NCBI RefSeq assembly: GCF_013284245.2
Contig: NZ_CP085876.1
Location: forward strand, 3,331,001 to 3,395,000
DNA: 64,000 nucleotides
Reading direction: 5' to 3'
From: Brevibacillus sp. DP1.3A
Lineage (GTDB): Bacteria > Bacillota > Bacilli > Brevibacillales > Brevibacillaceae
This document shows positions 41,585-51,706 of the stretch, piece by piece. Under the pieces are notes generated by a model. The model did not search any database, had not been told where the DNA came from, and saw nothing but the letters and a program-made list of their open reading frames with translations. Each line of letters begins with the position of its first letter. Position 1 is the stretch's first letter. The translations under genes and the position numbers were made by a program.

Positions 41585-42787
41585 ATGAATCCAGTCGTTG
41601 GTCTGGATGTATCTAAAGGGGAAAGCCAAGTTCAAGTATTTTTAGACAAGGGTCAGCCCTATGGAAAAAGCTTTAGCATTTTGCATACTCGTGAGGGACT
41701 CGTTACTTTTCTTCACTTTCTCAAGAATGTAGAAAGTATAACTGGTCAACAACCTCCGGTTGTTCTGGAGTCAACTGGACACTACCAGACTCCGATTACT
41801 CAGTGCCTAGAAGAACAAGATTACTTGTATATTGTGATAAACCCACTCATCTCATATCAAGCAAAAAAATCAAACTTACGCAAGGTCAAAACGGATGCGA
41901 TTGACGCTTATCATTTATGTGAGCTGTATTACAAGGAAGAACTACAGCCTTATAAGAAGAGAGGGTTACAGCTGTTAAACCTCCGTAATCTAACAAGACA
42001 GCATGACTCTCTAACTGATCTTTGCGTGCAAGCAAAATTACAGTTCCATGCCAGTTTAGACCAAGTATTCCCTGAGTTTAGAACTGTATTTGGAAACTTG
42101 TTTTCGAAGGTATCTTTGCACATTTTACTGGAGTTCCCTACCTCGGAAGAGGTCTTAAAGGCTAGGGAATCTGAATTGACGAAACGAATCGAAGCTATAT
42201 GTATCAGCCGTTCCAACGCTTGGGCCCAAGAAAAGGCGAAAAAAATAATGGACGCAGCAAGCCGCAATCCATTTCAAAAAGCAGTGTACGAAAGTCATTT
42301 GATTAGTCTTGAGATGTATATTCGTATGATTCTTCAATATCAAGAGCATCTGTCCAATTTGGAGCACCGAATTGATGCTCTCGCATCAGAAATTGAAGAA
42401 TATAAGATTATCCAATCCATCCCTGGTATCGGAGAAAAAATCGCGGCAACGATTATCTCTGAAATTGGTGAGATAGAGCGGTTTAATCACCCTAAAAAAC
42501 TTGTTGCCTTTGCCGGAATCGATCCTAGTGTGCATTCTTCTGGTAAGTTTACTGCAACCATTAATCGAATCACGAAAAGAGGTTCCAGCAGGTTGCGACA
42601 TGCCTTATATATGGCTGTCCTATGTGGCATCAGAAGTTCGCGCAATAAGAAGCTAAAAGAGTTTTATGACAGAAAACACGCTGAAGGAAAGCCGTTAAAA
42701 GTCACCATCATTGCTTGTGTAAACAAACTGATTCACTGGATTTACACCCTGTTAAAGCGTAAAGAGACTTTCCTTGATATGGCCTAA
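41585..42787 (+). mobile_element. IS110-family transposase
   Basis: 400 residues, full length. The N-terminal RuvC-like DEDD catalytic domain shows GLDVSKG (Asp), VLESTGHY (Glu) and KTDAIDAYHLC (Asp pair). The C-terminal Tnp2 domain shows SIPGIGEKIAATIISEIG, FAGIDPS and the Ser-containing GSSRLRHALY. It appears intact, with AAAAGGAG before the ATG at 41585, and is the only plus-strand intact gene in the island. IS110 elements lack inverted repeats, so element ends cannot be fixed from sequence alone; they probably lie near 41.3 and 42.9 kb. Confidence 0.95.
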
Positions 42788-43015
42788 TACCAATAAGCAA
42801 CAATAGAGAAAAAGCCTTCCATCACGACATTGGATGGTTATTTGCCATGCTAATTTTCAGTATAACAATTAAACAAAACACGTTTTATTGAAAAATGTTG
42901 ACATCCTATTAGCTGGTTTCGTACTCATTGTCGATCACCCTTGGACAATTTCTTTTTTCAGAACATTACCCTGTCTAGTTAATTTCCAAGTTTAAAGCCG
43001 ATACTTTTACGGACG
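42788..43015. other. Non-coding stretch after IS110
   Basis: Contains the likely right end of the IS110 element (an imperfect CATCACGACATTGGATGG segment near 42821) and AT-rich sequence. Between 43046 and 43575 there are also only short plus-strand frames (43082-43309, 43309-43599) with no recognisable domains and no convincing ribosome sites. I see no gene in 42,788-43,575. Confidence 0.5.
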
Positions 43016-43045
43016 TAAAAAGCCCGATAATAAACATTATCGGGC
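43016..43045 (-). terminator. Rho-independent terminator, hairpin copy 1
   Basis: A 10-base stem GCCCGATAAT/ATTATCGGGC with a 4-base loop, followed on the minus strand by TTTTT. It lies ~530 bases beyond mcrC and could end that operon. The same 22-base hairpin core recurs at 56803-56824. Confidence 0.65.
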
Positions 43046-43575
43046 ATAGAGGTACAGTTTTATAGTTTAGTAGATTTTATCATGTTTGGTCTGATAACAA
43101 TGATTATGGGGACTCTATGTAATTTCCAAAACCCCATCCAATCAACGAGCCTATGTTCAATATTACATCATGTCGCCCATTCAGCAATGAATAAAATAGA
43201 AAAAAATTATTTAAAAAAACACAGGAACTTATCGCATGTTGGTTGTTTTTCTTTAATTATCATCAATAAAGATAAAAAATACTATGAGCAAATTTATGAG
43301 CATTTTTAATGTCTGAAAATTGTTTTCGATCTTACTTTAGTTCAATTTATTTTAAATCCAGCCTGTCTTTGTTAGTAGGCTTTAATTTTACATCAAAACC
43401 AAATGGACATGTACTGTATGCAGGAAGAAATCAAGTTACCGCGGCATCTGTTATAGTTACTTACTTATCACATAGAATCAAAGTTCTTGCAGTCAGTTAT
43501 CTTTTTATTCTTTGTCTTTACTTGACTTTAACACGAATTTTTGCGGCAAATGCTACAAGACTGCTAGGGGACGCT

Positions 43576-44643
43576 CTATGCCGAAGTAGAAGTTGCTAGT
43601 AACGATTCTGCTATTCTATTCAATTGTGCAGCAATGTTTTTAAAATCAATATTCAAATCAAGTGTTTTTACACTGATTTTGTTTCCACTCATCTTAAAAT
43701 CACAGTCTGGTGTAATTGTTTCTTCCGTTTTAGCATAGAGCAACATACCCGCTACATTACCGGTATTCTCCATATCCATATTTTTAACGTACGTAAAAAT
43801 CTGATATAGGTTATTGGAATAAAGTGTTCGGCTATCATACTGGGACTGAACCTGCATGGTACGCACATAATACTTTGTATCGATGATAAGGATTTTATCG
43901 TCATACCGCAGTGTAATATCAGTCTTCATAATCGGTAGAAAATCAATCACGCCTTCCTCTAGATTCCACGCTACCTGGGAGGCTGCTGCCCGCAGATTTG
44001 GATGATGATAGCGGTAATACTCCAATACAAACTTCTCATACAGTCTGGACATATGCTGCTCATCCAAAAATGTAGCCATTTTGAACTTGCCTTTGTCTGT
44101 AGTTAGCAATAGACCTTCTAGAACAAAATAGCAAATATTGAGCAACATCTTATAGTTCTGATTGCTTCGCTGATACCGAAGCATACTCCATTTGATGTGT
44201 GACAGTTCGATCGTATCCACACTGTCAAAGAATAACAACACTTTTTTCAATACTGTCCTGCGTTCGGTACTTACGGTGGATTGCCGTAAAAGGATGATGG
44301 CTGTCGTCTTAAGAATCTGATTGAACAGATTATTTTCCGACAGCTCATCGTATTCACAGAAGAGCTTTTGTTTACGCTGCAGTATGTTATGGATTGTCCC
44401 GCGGATATCCAGCTTCCCGCGCATCACTGAAAGGTTATCGCATTCAGTAATATATTCTCTGTACAAGCCCTGCTTCAGCTGCTGAGCGATGCCTTTGGCA
44501 AGGATGGCTGCGAACAGGTCTTGAATATTCTCAAACTCTTCAGATGATAGTTCATCGTAGTTTGATTGTTTCAATACTTGAAAAGCGTAGGAAAGCATGT
44601 AATAAATATTCTTGATGAGGATTCTTTTATCTTTAGTCATCAA
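43576..44643 (-). CDS. mcrC: McrC-family endonuclease subunit of a McrBC-type restriction system
   Basis: 355 residues. The N-terminal region follows the McrC pattern (YREYITECDNLSVMRGKLDI, DELSENNLFNQILKTT). The C-terminal PD-(D/E)xK nuclease is visible as DFLPIMKTDITLRYDDKILIIDTKYY, supplying the acidic residues and Lys. In McrBC systems the GTPase McrB recognises modified DNA and McrC cuts it. The gene overlaps the end of mcrB by 11 bases; two adjacent ATG codons (44643 and 44640) are possible starts. No frameshift is seen. Confidence 0.92.
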   Translation of the reverse strand: MMTKDKRILIKNIYYMLSYAFQVLKQSNYDELSSEEFENIQDLFAAILAKGIAQQLKQGLYREYITECDNLSVMRGKLDIRGTIHNILQRKQKLFCEYDELSENNLFNQILKTTAIILLRQSTVSTERRTVLKKVLLFFDSVDTIELSHIKWSMLRYQRSNQNYKMLLNICYFVLEGLLLTTDKGKFKMATFLDEQHMSRLYEKFVLEYYRYHHPNLRAAASQVAWNLEEGVIDFLPIMKTDITLRYDDKILIIDTKYYVRTMQVQSQYDSRTLYSNNLYQIFTYVKNMDMENTGNVAGMLLYAKTEETITPDCDFKMSGNKISVKTLDLNIDFKNIAAQLNRIAESLLATSTSA

Positions 44644-47470
44644 TCACACCACGCAGAATCTTTTCCCAGCGCTGCAGTTTGGTTGGTTCATCGAACCAAT
44701 ACTCACTCAGCATCGGAATAATATCATATTCAACAACTTCCATCATCCATTCATCGGTACATTCTTCCTGTCCACAGAAATAGCTGTGGCCAATGCAGAA
44801 GCCCTTTCCCAGAGAACCGTCAGTAGCAATTTCTTTATTCAGTGCTTTAATTTGCTCAATCAAAGTATTGAACGTATCATTGTCGAAAGCCACCTGATAT
44901 GCTCTGAAGCCGTCCGAATTGAATCCCGGTTCAATTTCAAAGAAACTGAAGCGGCGACGCAGTGCATAATCAATCATGGCGAGGCTGCGGTCAGCAGTGT
45001 TCATCATGCCGATGATGTATAAGTTATTTGGCACAGTAAAAGGCATCCCGTTATAGGCCAGCGTTGCCTTTGTGCCACGGTAATCTTTTTCAATTAGCAT
45101 GAGCAGCTCGCCGAAGATTTTACTCATATTGCCGCGATTAATTTCATCAATGATAAAGAAAAATAGTTTGTTAGGCGTATTTGCAGCCTTCTGGCAGAAA
45201 CGATAAAAAACGCCGTTTTTCAATTCAAATCCTTCGCCCTGAGGTTTATATCCCATTATGAAATCCTCATAGGAATAGTTCTGATGAAACTGGATAAATT
45301 CGATGCGGCTGTCATCTTTATCTTTCATCACTGCATAGGCCAGCCGTCTTGCTGCAAAGGTCTTGCCAACACCTGGAGCACCTTGTAAAATCAAATTCTG
45401 TTTATTCTTCAGCAAAGAGACAAGCGTATCAAAACGTTCGTTGGTCATATAGACTTCTTCCAAAAATTTTTCTTTTGAGTAGGCTTCGACAGTTTCTTTC
45501 TGAGTGACCGGATTTTCCTCACGGATTATATCCAGGATATATTCATATTCACCCTTGGTCAGCTTAAAAAGACTGCCTTGCGGATTAGTGAAGTACTCCA
45601 TACGTTCCAGTTCCGGACTGTTCTTTAGTGTTGCATAATCAATAGGTGTTGCCAGTCCCTCAACTTTTTCGAAATAGAGATTTTCGCCATCACTTTCCCT
45701 TGTTACCTTTGCAATCGCCACAACTTGTTTTACCGGGTAAGATTCATATCCAATAATAAGTTCGCCAGCCTTTGCATCCAAAAAGTTTTGAAAGATACGG
45801 CGTTTGTTGCCATTATCGTTATAGAGAGTATAACTCTGTGTTTCGCCAATCCCAATCTCGGAAAAGCTCCAGATTTTCGGATTAGCGTTCAACCACCAGT
45901 ACCCGTTTATATTAGTGCTATTGCTTAGCAACGAATCCAATGTTAAATCAAAATACGGCTTCAAAATCAGTTTTTCAAATAAAGGCTTATCCGACTCACC
46001 AATCATGATGCAGGTGGAGTTATCATTCGGTGTCCACCATTTTTGTGTATTCCTATAGGGCGAGTAATCTTTTGATTTTGCAACGATCGTATACTCCCGC
46101 TGATACCATCCATCTTCCTTTTCAGGATTCAGCGCAACTTCATCTGTTGCAATCTGTCCGAGAAGCCGGATGCTGTTTCCATAACTAAGGTAGAAATAAT
46201 CGCCTTTTTTCATTGAAAGCATAAAGCTCTCGCCTTGGCTCATTTTGGAAGTTGCTTTTGCTTTTGTATCTTTATGGACTACAATAACATGGTTCTTTTC
46301 AAAAATCTTTGCCTCAGCATCTGAGATGACATCCGGGCCGTGACTAATTTTCCAGATGGCGGGTGTTTCATCGGCATACAGCGGAATATCCGATAAGTCA
46401 AATCTCTCCAGTGCTTCACTCAATTCATCTCGCAATTTCCAGATATAGCTGCTGCTTGAGCTTTTATCTGAAAGTCTTCCAACATATAGAATTGGCCACC
46501 ATCTTAAGTTATCTGAATCTATTGTCATAACAGGACATCCAGTAATATCAGCAACTCTTTTTGCGAGAGAGGATGACCCCATGTTATAGAAATTCGTCGT
46601 CTCGCCATACTTGGTAGAAAGCTGTGTGCAAGTAGCCATCCCACCATAGTCATTGATCCGTTTCATGATTTGAAGACTATTCGTTGTGAATACAGTTTTA
46701 TCCGCAAGAAGGGAAAGCCAAGTATCTGTCGTAATATTGGGGTTATAATCATTTGGGAACCACTCGGCGATATCCTCCGAGGACTTCTTAGAATAGAACC
46801 GGCTGATATAGAATCCCACATCAATTGTAAATGTTTTCAGTTCCTTATCCGGGTAGCAGCTGGCTGTTAGCATAGTCTGCAGCAATTGAACCAATTCTAT
46901 ATCCGCAGTCAGTTGCTCGCAGATTTCATTGTAAAGATTAAATCCACCCACCAGATTAACAGAAGAAGCGCCTTTTTTCGGCACGAAATTACTTCCCAGA
47001 TTCTTTGCCACGGCACGGCACTCCGAGTATTTGTAAATATAGTATTTGTCCGGATAACGGAGCCATAGGTAAGTGCTGATGGAATTTGAATTCTGATAGT
47101 GTTGCTTCCAAGTACCATCATCATATTTTGCACGCAACGCTTCCGCATCGGATTGAAATTTTTCCACTCGTTCTGCAAAATTCCTAGTTTCATCAAACAG
47201 ATTGATAAACATGGTCCTGGTTGCCTCGGAATCTGCTGACGCAAAGCCCTGAATCATGCCTCTTGGAAAGTTGTTCATGGAGGCAAGCAGATTAGAGGTT
47301 TTATCTGTTGCCTTAGTAAACATTTCAGCAAAATTAGGAGCGGTTATGTCCCAATGGTCTTGGAAGTGCTTCACAGCTTCCCATTTATAGAGTTCGTTTT
47401 TCCACTGCTGGGATACAAAATCCCTTTTATAATTTACGAGGACAGCTTTCAACTTCTCCAAATCAATCAA
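44633..47470 (-). CDS. mcrB: McrB-like AAA+ GTPase with central EVE/PUA-like domain
   Basis: About 945 residues. The C-terminal third is the McrB motor: Walker A GAPGVGKT, Walker B FFFIIDEINRGN, the GTPase-type MNTADRS and a RRRFSF arginine region. Before it, WWLNANPKIWSFSEIGIGE...AGELIIGYES..VKQVVAIAKV matches an EVE domain, a reader of modified bases, preceded by another beta-rich PUA-like part (YFYLSYGNSIRLLGQI...WWTPND). The first ~350 residues are unrecognised. EVE domains fused to McrB restrict DNA with modified cytosines. Start TTG 47470 chosen because GAGGAGG lies nine bases upstream; the TTG at 47488 would sit within that site. Operon with mcrC. Confidence 0.92.
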   Translation of the reverse strand: MIDLEKLKAVLVNYKRDFVSQQWKNELYKWEAVKHFQDHWDITAPNFAEMFTKATDKTSNLLASMNNFPRGMIQGFASADSEATRTMFINLFDETRNFAERVEKFQSDAEALRAKYDDGTWKQHYQNSNSISTYLWLRYPDKYYIYKYSECRAVAKNLGSNFVPKKGASSVNLVGGFNLYNEICEQLTADIELVQLLQTMLTASCYPDKELKTFTIDVGFYISRFYSKKSSEDIAEWFPNDYNPNITTDTWLSLLADKTVFTTNSLQIMKRINDYGGMATCTQLSTKYGETTNFYNMGSSSLAKRVADITGCPVMTIDSDNLRWWPILYVGRLSDKSSSSSYIWKLRDELSEALERFDLSDIPLYADETPAIWKISHGPDVISDAEAKIFEKNHVIVVHKDTKAKATSKMSQGESFMLSMKKGDYFYLSYGNSIRLLGQIATDEVALNPEKEDGWYQREYTIVAKSKDYSPYRNTQKWWTPNDNSTCIMIGESDKPLFEKLILKPYFDLTLDSLLSNSTNINGYWWLNANPKIWSFSEIGIGETQSYTLYNDNGNKRRIFQNFLDAKAGELIIGYESYPVKQVVAIAKVTRESDGENLYFEKVEGLATPIDYATLKNSPELERMEYFTNPQGSLFKLTKGEYEYILDIIREENPVTQKETVEAYSKEKFLEEVYMTNERFDTLVSLLKNKQNLILQGAPGVGKTFAARRLAYAVMKDKDDSRIEFIQFHQNYSYEDFIMGYKPQGEGFELKNGVFYRFCQKAANTPNKLFFFIIDEINRGNMSKIFGELLMLIEKDYRGTKATLAYNGMPFTVPNNLYIIGMMNTADRSLAMIDYALRRRFSFFEIEPGFNSDGFRAYQVAFDNDTFNTLIEQIKALNKEIATDGSLGKGFCIGHSYFCGQEECTDEWMMEVVEYDIIPMLSEYWFDEPTKLQRWEKILRGVIDD

Positions 47471-47495
47471 GCTGTCACACCTCCTCAATCCTCAT

Positions 47496-47627
47496 ATTAA
47501 AAGTGCACTCAATGAATTAACCCCGGAGAGGTTACATCGTTTAGTTAACCGAATTGAAGTAAGAACAGATGGGAACCCTCTGATTCATCAGGCGTTAGAA
47601 AGGCTACTCAAGTTCGGTGAACTTTGA
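47496..47627 (+). pseudogene. C-terminal scrap of a large serine recombinase
   Basis: A plus-strand frame reads ..SALNELTPERLHRLVNRIEVRTDGNPLIHQALERLLK.. and stops at 47625-47627. The LTPE-LHRLV-RIEV pattern is that of the C-terminal end of large serine recombinases of mobile elements. The catalytic and DNA-binding parts are absent; the region upstream is taken by mcrB on the other strand. It marks an old recombinase gene cut by arrival or loss of the defence genes. Confidence 0.5.
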
Positions 47628-47636
47628 GTAGCCTTT
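47599..47636. terminator. Bidirectional hairpin terminator
   Basis: Arms AAAGGCTACTCAAGTTC and GAACTTTGAGTAGCCTTT pair with a single bulged T around a GGT loop. It overlaps the stop of the recombinase scrap and lies 21 bases after the small minus-strand gene at 47657, so it can end transcription from both sides. Confidence 0.7.
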
Positions 47637-47656
47637 GATTATTGCCGCTTAACGGG

Positions 47657-48076
47657 TTAATAAACAAGTTCAGGTTGAACATAGAACTTATTTTTACTAC
47701 CTTGAATTTCAATATGCGTTTCCCAAACGAAAAACTTCCAATGTCCACCGATTGCTGGCGTATAAACAATGAGATCCGGAGTAATTCTCTTTCTTAGTTC
47801 TTTAAAATCAACATAATATACTTTTCCGCCTTCTAGCCTCACAGCCAAAATTGAAATCTCAGCTTTATCCAATAATTCAACCTGAGATACTTTCAGATCA
47901 AACCAACCGCTACCTTTTAAATGGATTTTTGAACCAGGTGTACATACTACGATTCGTTTCCCGTCACATCTACCTTCAAACAAGATCTGCTTTCTTGTGA
48001 TATTCGTTAATTTACAATTATATTTGAGGCTAAGTTTTTCAATAATATGATTCTTATCTGGAATCGAAATATTCAT
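47657..48076 (-). CDS. Hypothetical protein between mcrB and hsdR
   Basis: 139 residues from ATG 48076, which has GGGGGATTG just upstream; an earlier in-frame ATG at 48103 lies before that site. The protein is small, mixed and basic in its first half, with KIHLKGSGWFDLK and VYYVDFKELRKRITPDLIVY. I recognise no family, signal peptide or TM segment. It lies between two hairpin terminators inside the restriction island, so it is probably a single-gene unit. Confidence 0.65.
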   Translation of the reverse strand: MNISIPDKNHIIEKLSLKYNCKLTNITRKQILFEGRCDGKRIVVCTPGSKIHLKGSGWFDLKVSQVELLDKAEISILAVRLEGGKVYYVDFKELRKRITPDLIVYTPAIGGHWKFFVWETHIEIQGSKNKFYVQPELVY

Positions 48077-48183
48077 TTTCAATCCCCCAAATAGTCTTCT
48101 CATTTTGAAATTTTCTATAGTATTTCCACCATTTACTATATCAAAAAAATGAAATATTGTCGTTAATGAATTAGTTGCTTAAC

Positions 48184-48235
48184 AAAAAAAGAGGTATCTC
48201 ACAAGTGGGTAAACCCATGAGATACCTCTTTTTTT
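48184..48235. terminator. Strong bidirectional terminator after the type I operon
   Basis: A perfect 18-base stem (AAAAAAAGAGGTATCTCA with its complement), the inner GTGGGT/ACCCA adding further pairing, flanked by A and T runs on both sides. It lies 110 bases beyond the last small frame of the hsdR operon on the minus strand. Confidence 0.85.
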
Positions 48236-48344
48236 ACTTGTATGGTTGAAGCCTTGATGCATATGGGATGGCCCCCCTTATTACTTCATGCCGCCCATGC
48301 TACTTTAGAAATTCGATGAGTTTTTTGCTTCTTGGGATGAATTT

Positions 48345-48524
48345 TTAGTCCAAAATTTGGGTATAATCATTCCTTAAATTACTGATTTTCAAATCATCTC
48401 GTGCTTTACGCTTATCCAATTCCGTACGTGCAAAATCAGTCCAGTTTGCTAACGTACACTTAATGCGGCCGCTTGCTACGCCATCCTTAAGAAATAGATT
48501 TATGCTTTTTCCTCTTGCAGCCAC
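48345..48524 (-). pseudogene. Truncated relative of GIY-YIG/DUF4357 proteins
   Basis: Starting at GTG 48524 (AAGGGC upstream, 13 bases after hsdR), 59 residues begin with AARGKSINLFLKDGVASGRIKCTLANWT, the typical opening of Firmicute proteins that continue into a GIY-YIG nuclease and often follow type I genes. After ~28 residues the similarity ends (DFARTELDKRKARDD...) and the nuclease motif never appears. It is therefore a remnant or a very short derivative. Confidence 0.55.
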
Positions 48525-48537
48525 GATTCTGCCCTTA

Positions 48538-51500
48538 TTATTCTTTCGACTCTTCGATATCGAACCCACCTTTAAGAATGAACTCCTGAAGTAAATTGTG
48601 TACTCTTATGTTGATCTTAAATAGTGGTATTTTTGTGTTTTCCAGTTTTTCAAAATATTCCTTTGCTTTGGCTTTGTCTACGGAAGCCTTCAAATCATCG
48701 AAGCGACCGAACTCATTGATGCTTGCCTCAGTTACATTTGCAGCCATGAGATTGAGGAGTTTCTTTTCATCTACCCCCAAGAATCGTGAAATACGGTGGA
48801 GCTGGTTATTCTTTGCCTTGAATTGATATTCAGTGATGTAATCCCTGAAAGTTTTACCGCTTTCCATCTTGGCATTTCCGCTTTCTACTTCGTGAAGGAA
48901 GATGTTTGCATACTTTTGTTCTTCCTGCGTCAACATGGCGAATGACTTATGCAAATCATCAAGCGTTTTCCGCATTTCTGCTTCATCTACATTATCTTGG
49001 GTAAGGATTTTCAGAAACTTTTCAAAACGCGAGTTCATATAGTCCGAGTCGATTTTCCCAGTATCGATCTCAGTTAGGTAACCATTAATCTCGAAAGGAA
49101 CATCGTCGCCACCACCACCTCCGCTGCCGCCGAACAACTCTTTATAACGCATTGCCAGAACCAAATAGGTGTTTTCATCAAGTTTCATGTTGACTTGAGT
49201 TTTGGGCTTGCCTTCGCCATCATCGAACGGGTACGTTAGCTGATTCCATGTAAAGCCTTGAATTTTTGCAGCTTCCAGATAGTCATTGAATGATTTGAAG
49301 AGAGATGCAAATTTCCCGCGCTCCGAACGGTTATCTGGCAGCTTTACAAAGTTCGGAATCCCGGAACGGGTGAACAGCTCGCTGATATCATAAAAAATTG
49401 TATTCAGCTTGTTTAGATTGTACTCAAGCTTTTCTACAAATAATCCAATAGGCTTATCACCAGAATAAAGCTTCACAGCTTTTTCGATGTTTTGCTCCAT
49501 CGTATGCGGATACCTGTAGTATCGAATGGTTCCAAAAGGCTTTTCCGGGCCAAACAAACGATTTGTACGGGAGAATGCCTGAATGATATTTTCATACTCA
49601 AGCTCTTTATCCATATAAAGTGTGTTAATCCATTTAGAATCAAATCCTGTAAGCATCTGGTTGACTACAATCAGAAGATCGAGCTGCTTTTCCGGCGTTC
49701 TTTCTATCCATTGATATGGCTTTTTGTGAGCAAGCCGCGCAGCAATGTCCTTTTTCAGCTTATCGTAGCTCTTTAGGCTAAATTCCTGTTCATATCTTGC
49801 GTTGTAATCCTCAATTATTTCAACAAGACCGTCCTCTTTAAACGCTACTCCGCCGCTATTGTCAATACTTGGGTCAAACAGGCAGGTAACCTTTAATGCG
49901 GGCATGGCTTTTTTTATCATCCGATAATAACAGATCGCCTCCGGGATGCTGCTTGTAGCAAAGATTGCATGGAACTTGCTATTATGACTTAAGGTCACCC
50001 AGTTGTCGGCGATGTCCTGAACAACCATATTCTCATGTGCTTCAGTTTGATATTGAGATGTTGGCAAATAGTCCTCTATACCTCTGACATACTTTCCGTC
50101 ATCACCGATGTAGCCCGCCATTTTCACTTGAGAAGAATTCATGTATTTATAAAAGACTTCGCTCTTTTTAGGATCAGCAAGGGCTTCTTCAACGGTAGCC
50201 GCTTTTGCCTGCTCCAAGGCAACAGCCTGCCGAACATCCTTATCTCTGTAGGTCAATACTTTGTAAGGGTCAAATCCAAGGACATTCATATCACGAATAC
50301 CATCGGCAATGCTGTATCTGTGCAGCTCGTTACCGAAGATGGTTGATGTGGTGTTCATTTCCTTTTGGTTCTCATCCTGAATCGGCGTTCCTGTAAATCC
50401 AAAGAAAACAGCAGACCGGAAAGAGCGCTTTATACCTATGAGCATATCTCCGAAAGTAGAGCGATGTGCTTCATCGACAATAAAGACGATTCTCTTGGAT
50501 CTCATCATCTCAATATCATGAGCATTTACGCCGTCCTCTTCGTCTTTGATATTGCTCATTTTCTGGATAGAGGTGACGATAAGCGCGTTTGCCGGGTTGT
50601 CGCTTTTTAGTTTTGAAATTAAAGTGATGGTATCTTCCGTTGCCTGAACGGACTCATTTTCATCTGCAAAACCGCGATACTCTTTCAAGGACTGCGTTCC
50701 AAGTTCAATTCTATCCATCAGGAAGATAACCTTATCTGCATCTTTTGAGTTTGCAATAAGCTGCGCCGACTTGAAGCTTGTCATCGTCTTGCCGGAGCCT
50801 GTGGTATGCCAAACATATCCGCCAAGTCTGTTGTGACCATCCCAGTTGGTTTTGGAAACACGGTCAGAAATGGCGTTTGCTGCATAGTATTGATAGCTAC
50901 GCATGACTTTCAGTACACCATCGGTATCATCGGCGACGGTGTAAAAGCCGATAAGCCGGTGTGCCATCGGAATGGAAAGCAGTGAAGAAGCAATATCTTT
51001 CCAGTCATTGATAGGCTCGTTATTAAAATCTGCCCAATGAAAATAAAAATCCTTATTGAACTTTCCGTCCATTCCAGGATTGGCAAAATAAACTGTTTCT
51101 GCCGGTTCCATAGCAACAAAAATCTGAATCAACGCAAATATTCCTGTGAATACCCCTTCATCGGAGTATTTTTCTATCTGGTTATATGCCTGGCTTACCG
51201 AAACGCCGCTGCGCTTCAACTCAATGTGAATAAGCGGCATACCGTTGATCAAGAGCATCAAATCACCGCGACGGTCATTTAAAATTTTGGACTTGCTCTT
51301 AAATTTTGGCTGCTGTGCGATTTGATAGCGGCTTTGTCCGGCAGCAATTTCACGGCGGTCATAAATCTTGAGGTTGACCTCTTTTCCGAAGTGCAGAGTG
51401 TCATCGGGATTATCACGGATGATAGCTACAGTTCTCCCATTTATAAAGCCGTTTAATTTCAAAGGTGTCCGCAGCGTGGTGATCTGCTCCATAATCTGTT

Positions 51501-51690
51501 GCATCTCGCCGCTTGTCAGAGGGTAATCATTCAACCGGTCGATACCTCTGTTGTTTTCAAAGAGAATATCAGCCCAGTTTTTTAGCAAATCTTCTTCAGA
51601 GGGATACTTCAGGACCTTAGGTTCCCAGCCTTTATGTGAGAGGGCCTCAATAAAAGCTTCTTCAAAATTAGATTCTTTGTCAAAAACCAT
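48538..51690 (-). CDS. hsdR: Type I restriction endonuclease subunit R
   Basis: About 1,050 residues, normal for HsdR. The N-terminal nuclease shows DLMLLINGMPLIHIELKRSG (Asp...ExK). The SF2 translocase follows with Walker A TTGSGKTMTS, the VDEAHRS box and FGFTGTPI, then NQMLTGFDSKW and AFSRTNRL. A low-complexity glycine run (FGGSGGGGGDD) lies near residue 850. Together with HsdS and HsdM it cuts unmodified foreign DNA after ATP-driven translocation. Start ATG 51690 is preceded by GGAGG with a 12-base spacer; the 5' extension to 51726 has no site. Gene order hsdM-hsdS-hsdR on the minus strand. Confidence 0.95.
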   Translation of the reverse strand: MVFDKESNFEEAFIEALSHKGWEPKVLKYPSEEDLLKNWADILFENNRGIDRLNDYPLTSGEMQQIMEQITTLRTPLKLNGFINGRTVAIIRDNPDDTLHFGKEVNLKIYDRREIAAGQSRYQIAQQPKFKSKSKILNDRRGDLMLLINGMPLIHIELKRSGVSVSQAYNQIEKYSDEGVFTGIFALIQIFVAMEPAETVYFANPGMDGKFNKDFYFHWADFNNEPINDWKDIASSLLSIPMAHRLIGFYTVADDTDGVLKVMRSYQYYAANAISDRVSKTNWDGHNRLGGYVWHTTGSGKTMTSFKSAQLIANSKDADKVIFLMDRIELGTQSLKEYRGFADENESVQATEDTITLISKLKSDNPANALIVTSIQKMSNIKDEEDGVNAHDIEMMRSKRIVFIVDEAHRSTFGDMLIGIKRSFRSAVFFGFTGTPIQDENQKEMNTTSTIFGNELHRYSIADGIRDMNVLGFDPYKVLTYRDKDVRQAVALEQAKAATVEEALADPKKSEVFYKYMNSSQVKMAGYIGDDGKYVRGIEDYLPTSQYQTEAHENMVVQDIADNWVTLSHNSKFHAIFATSSIPEAICYYRMIKKAMPALKVTCLFDPSIDNSGGVAFKEDGLVEIIEDYNARYEQEFSLKSYDKLKKDIAARLAHKKPYQWIERTPEKQLDLLIVVNQMLTGFDSKWINTLYMDKELEYENIIQAFSRTNRLFGPEKPFGTIRYYRYPHTMEQNIEKAVKLYSGDKPIGLFVEKLEYNLNKLNTIFYDISELFTRSGIPNFVKLPDNRSERGKFASLFKSFNDYLEAAKIQGFTWNQLTYPFDDGEGKPKTQVNMKLDENTYLVLAMRYKELFGGSGGGGGDDVPFEINGYLTEIDTGKIDSDYMNSRFEKFLKILTQDNVDEAEMRKTLDDLHKSFAMLTQEEQKYANIFLHEVESGNAKMESGKTFRDYITEYQFKAKNNQLHRISRFLGVDEKKLLNLMAANVTEASINEFGRFDDLKASVDKAKAKEYFEKLENTKIPLFKINIRVHNLLQEFILKGGFDIEESKE

Positions 51691-51706
51691 TACACGTTCA
51701 TACCTC

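Noticed and set aside
43082..43599. Two short plus-strand frames between IS110 and mcrC
   Set aside because: No ribosome sites, no known motifs; treated as non-coding.
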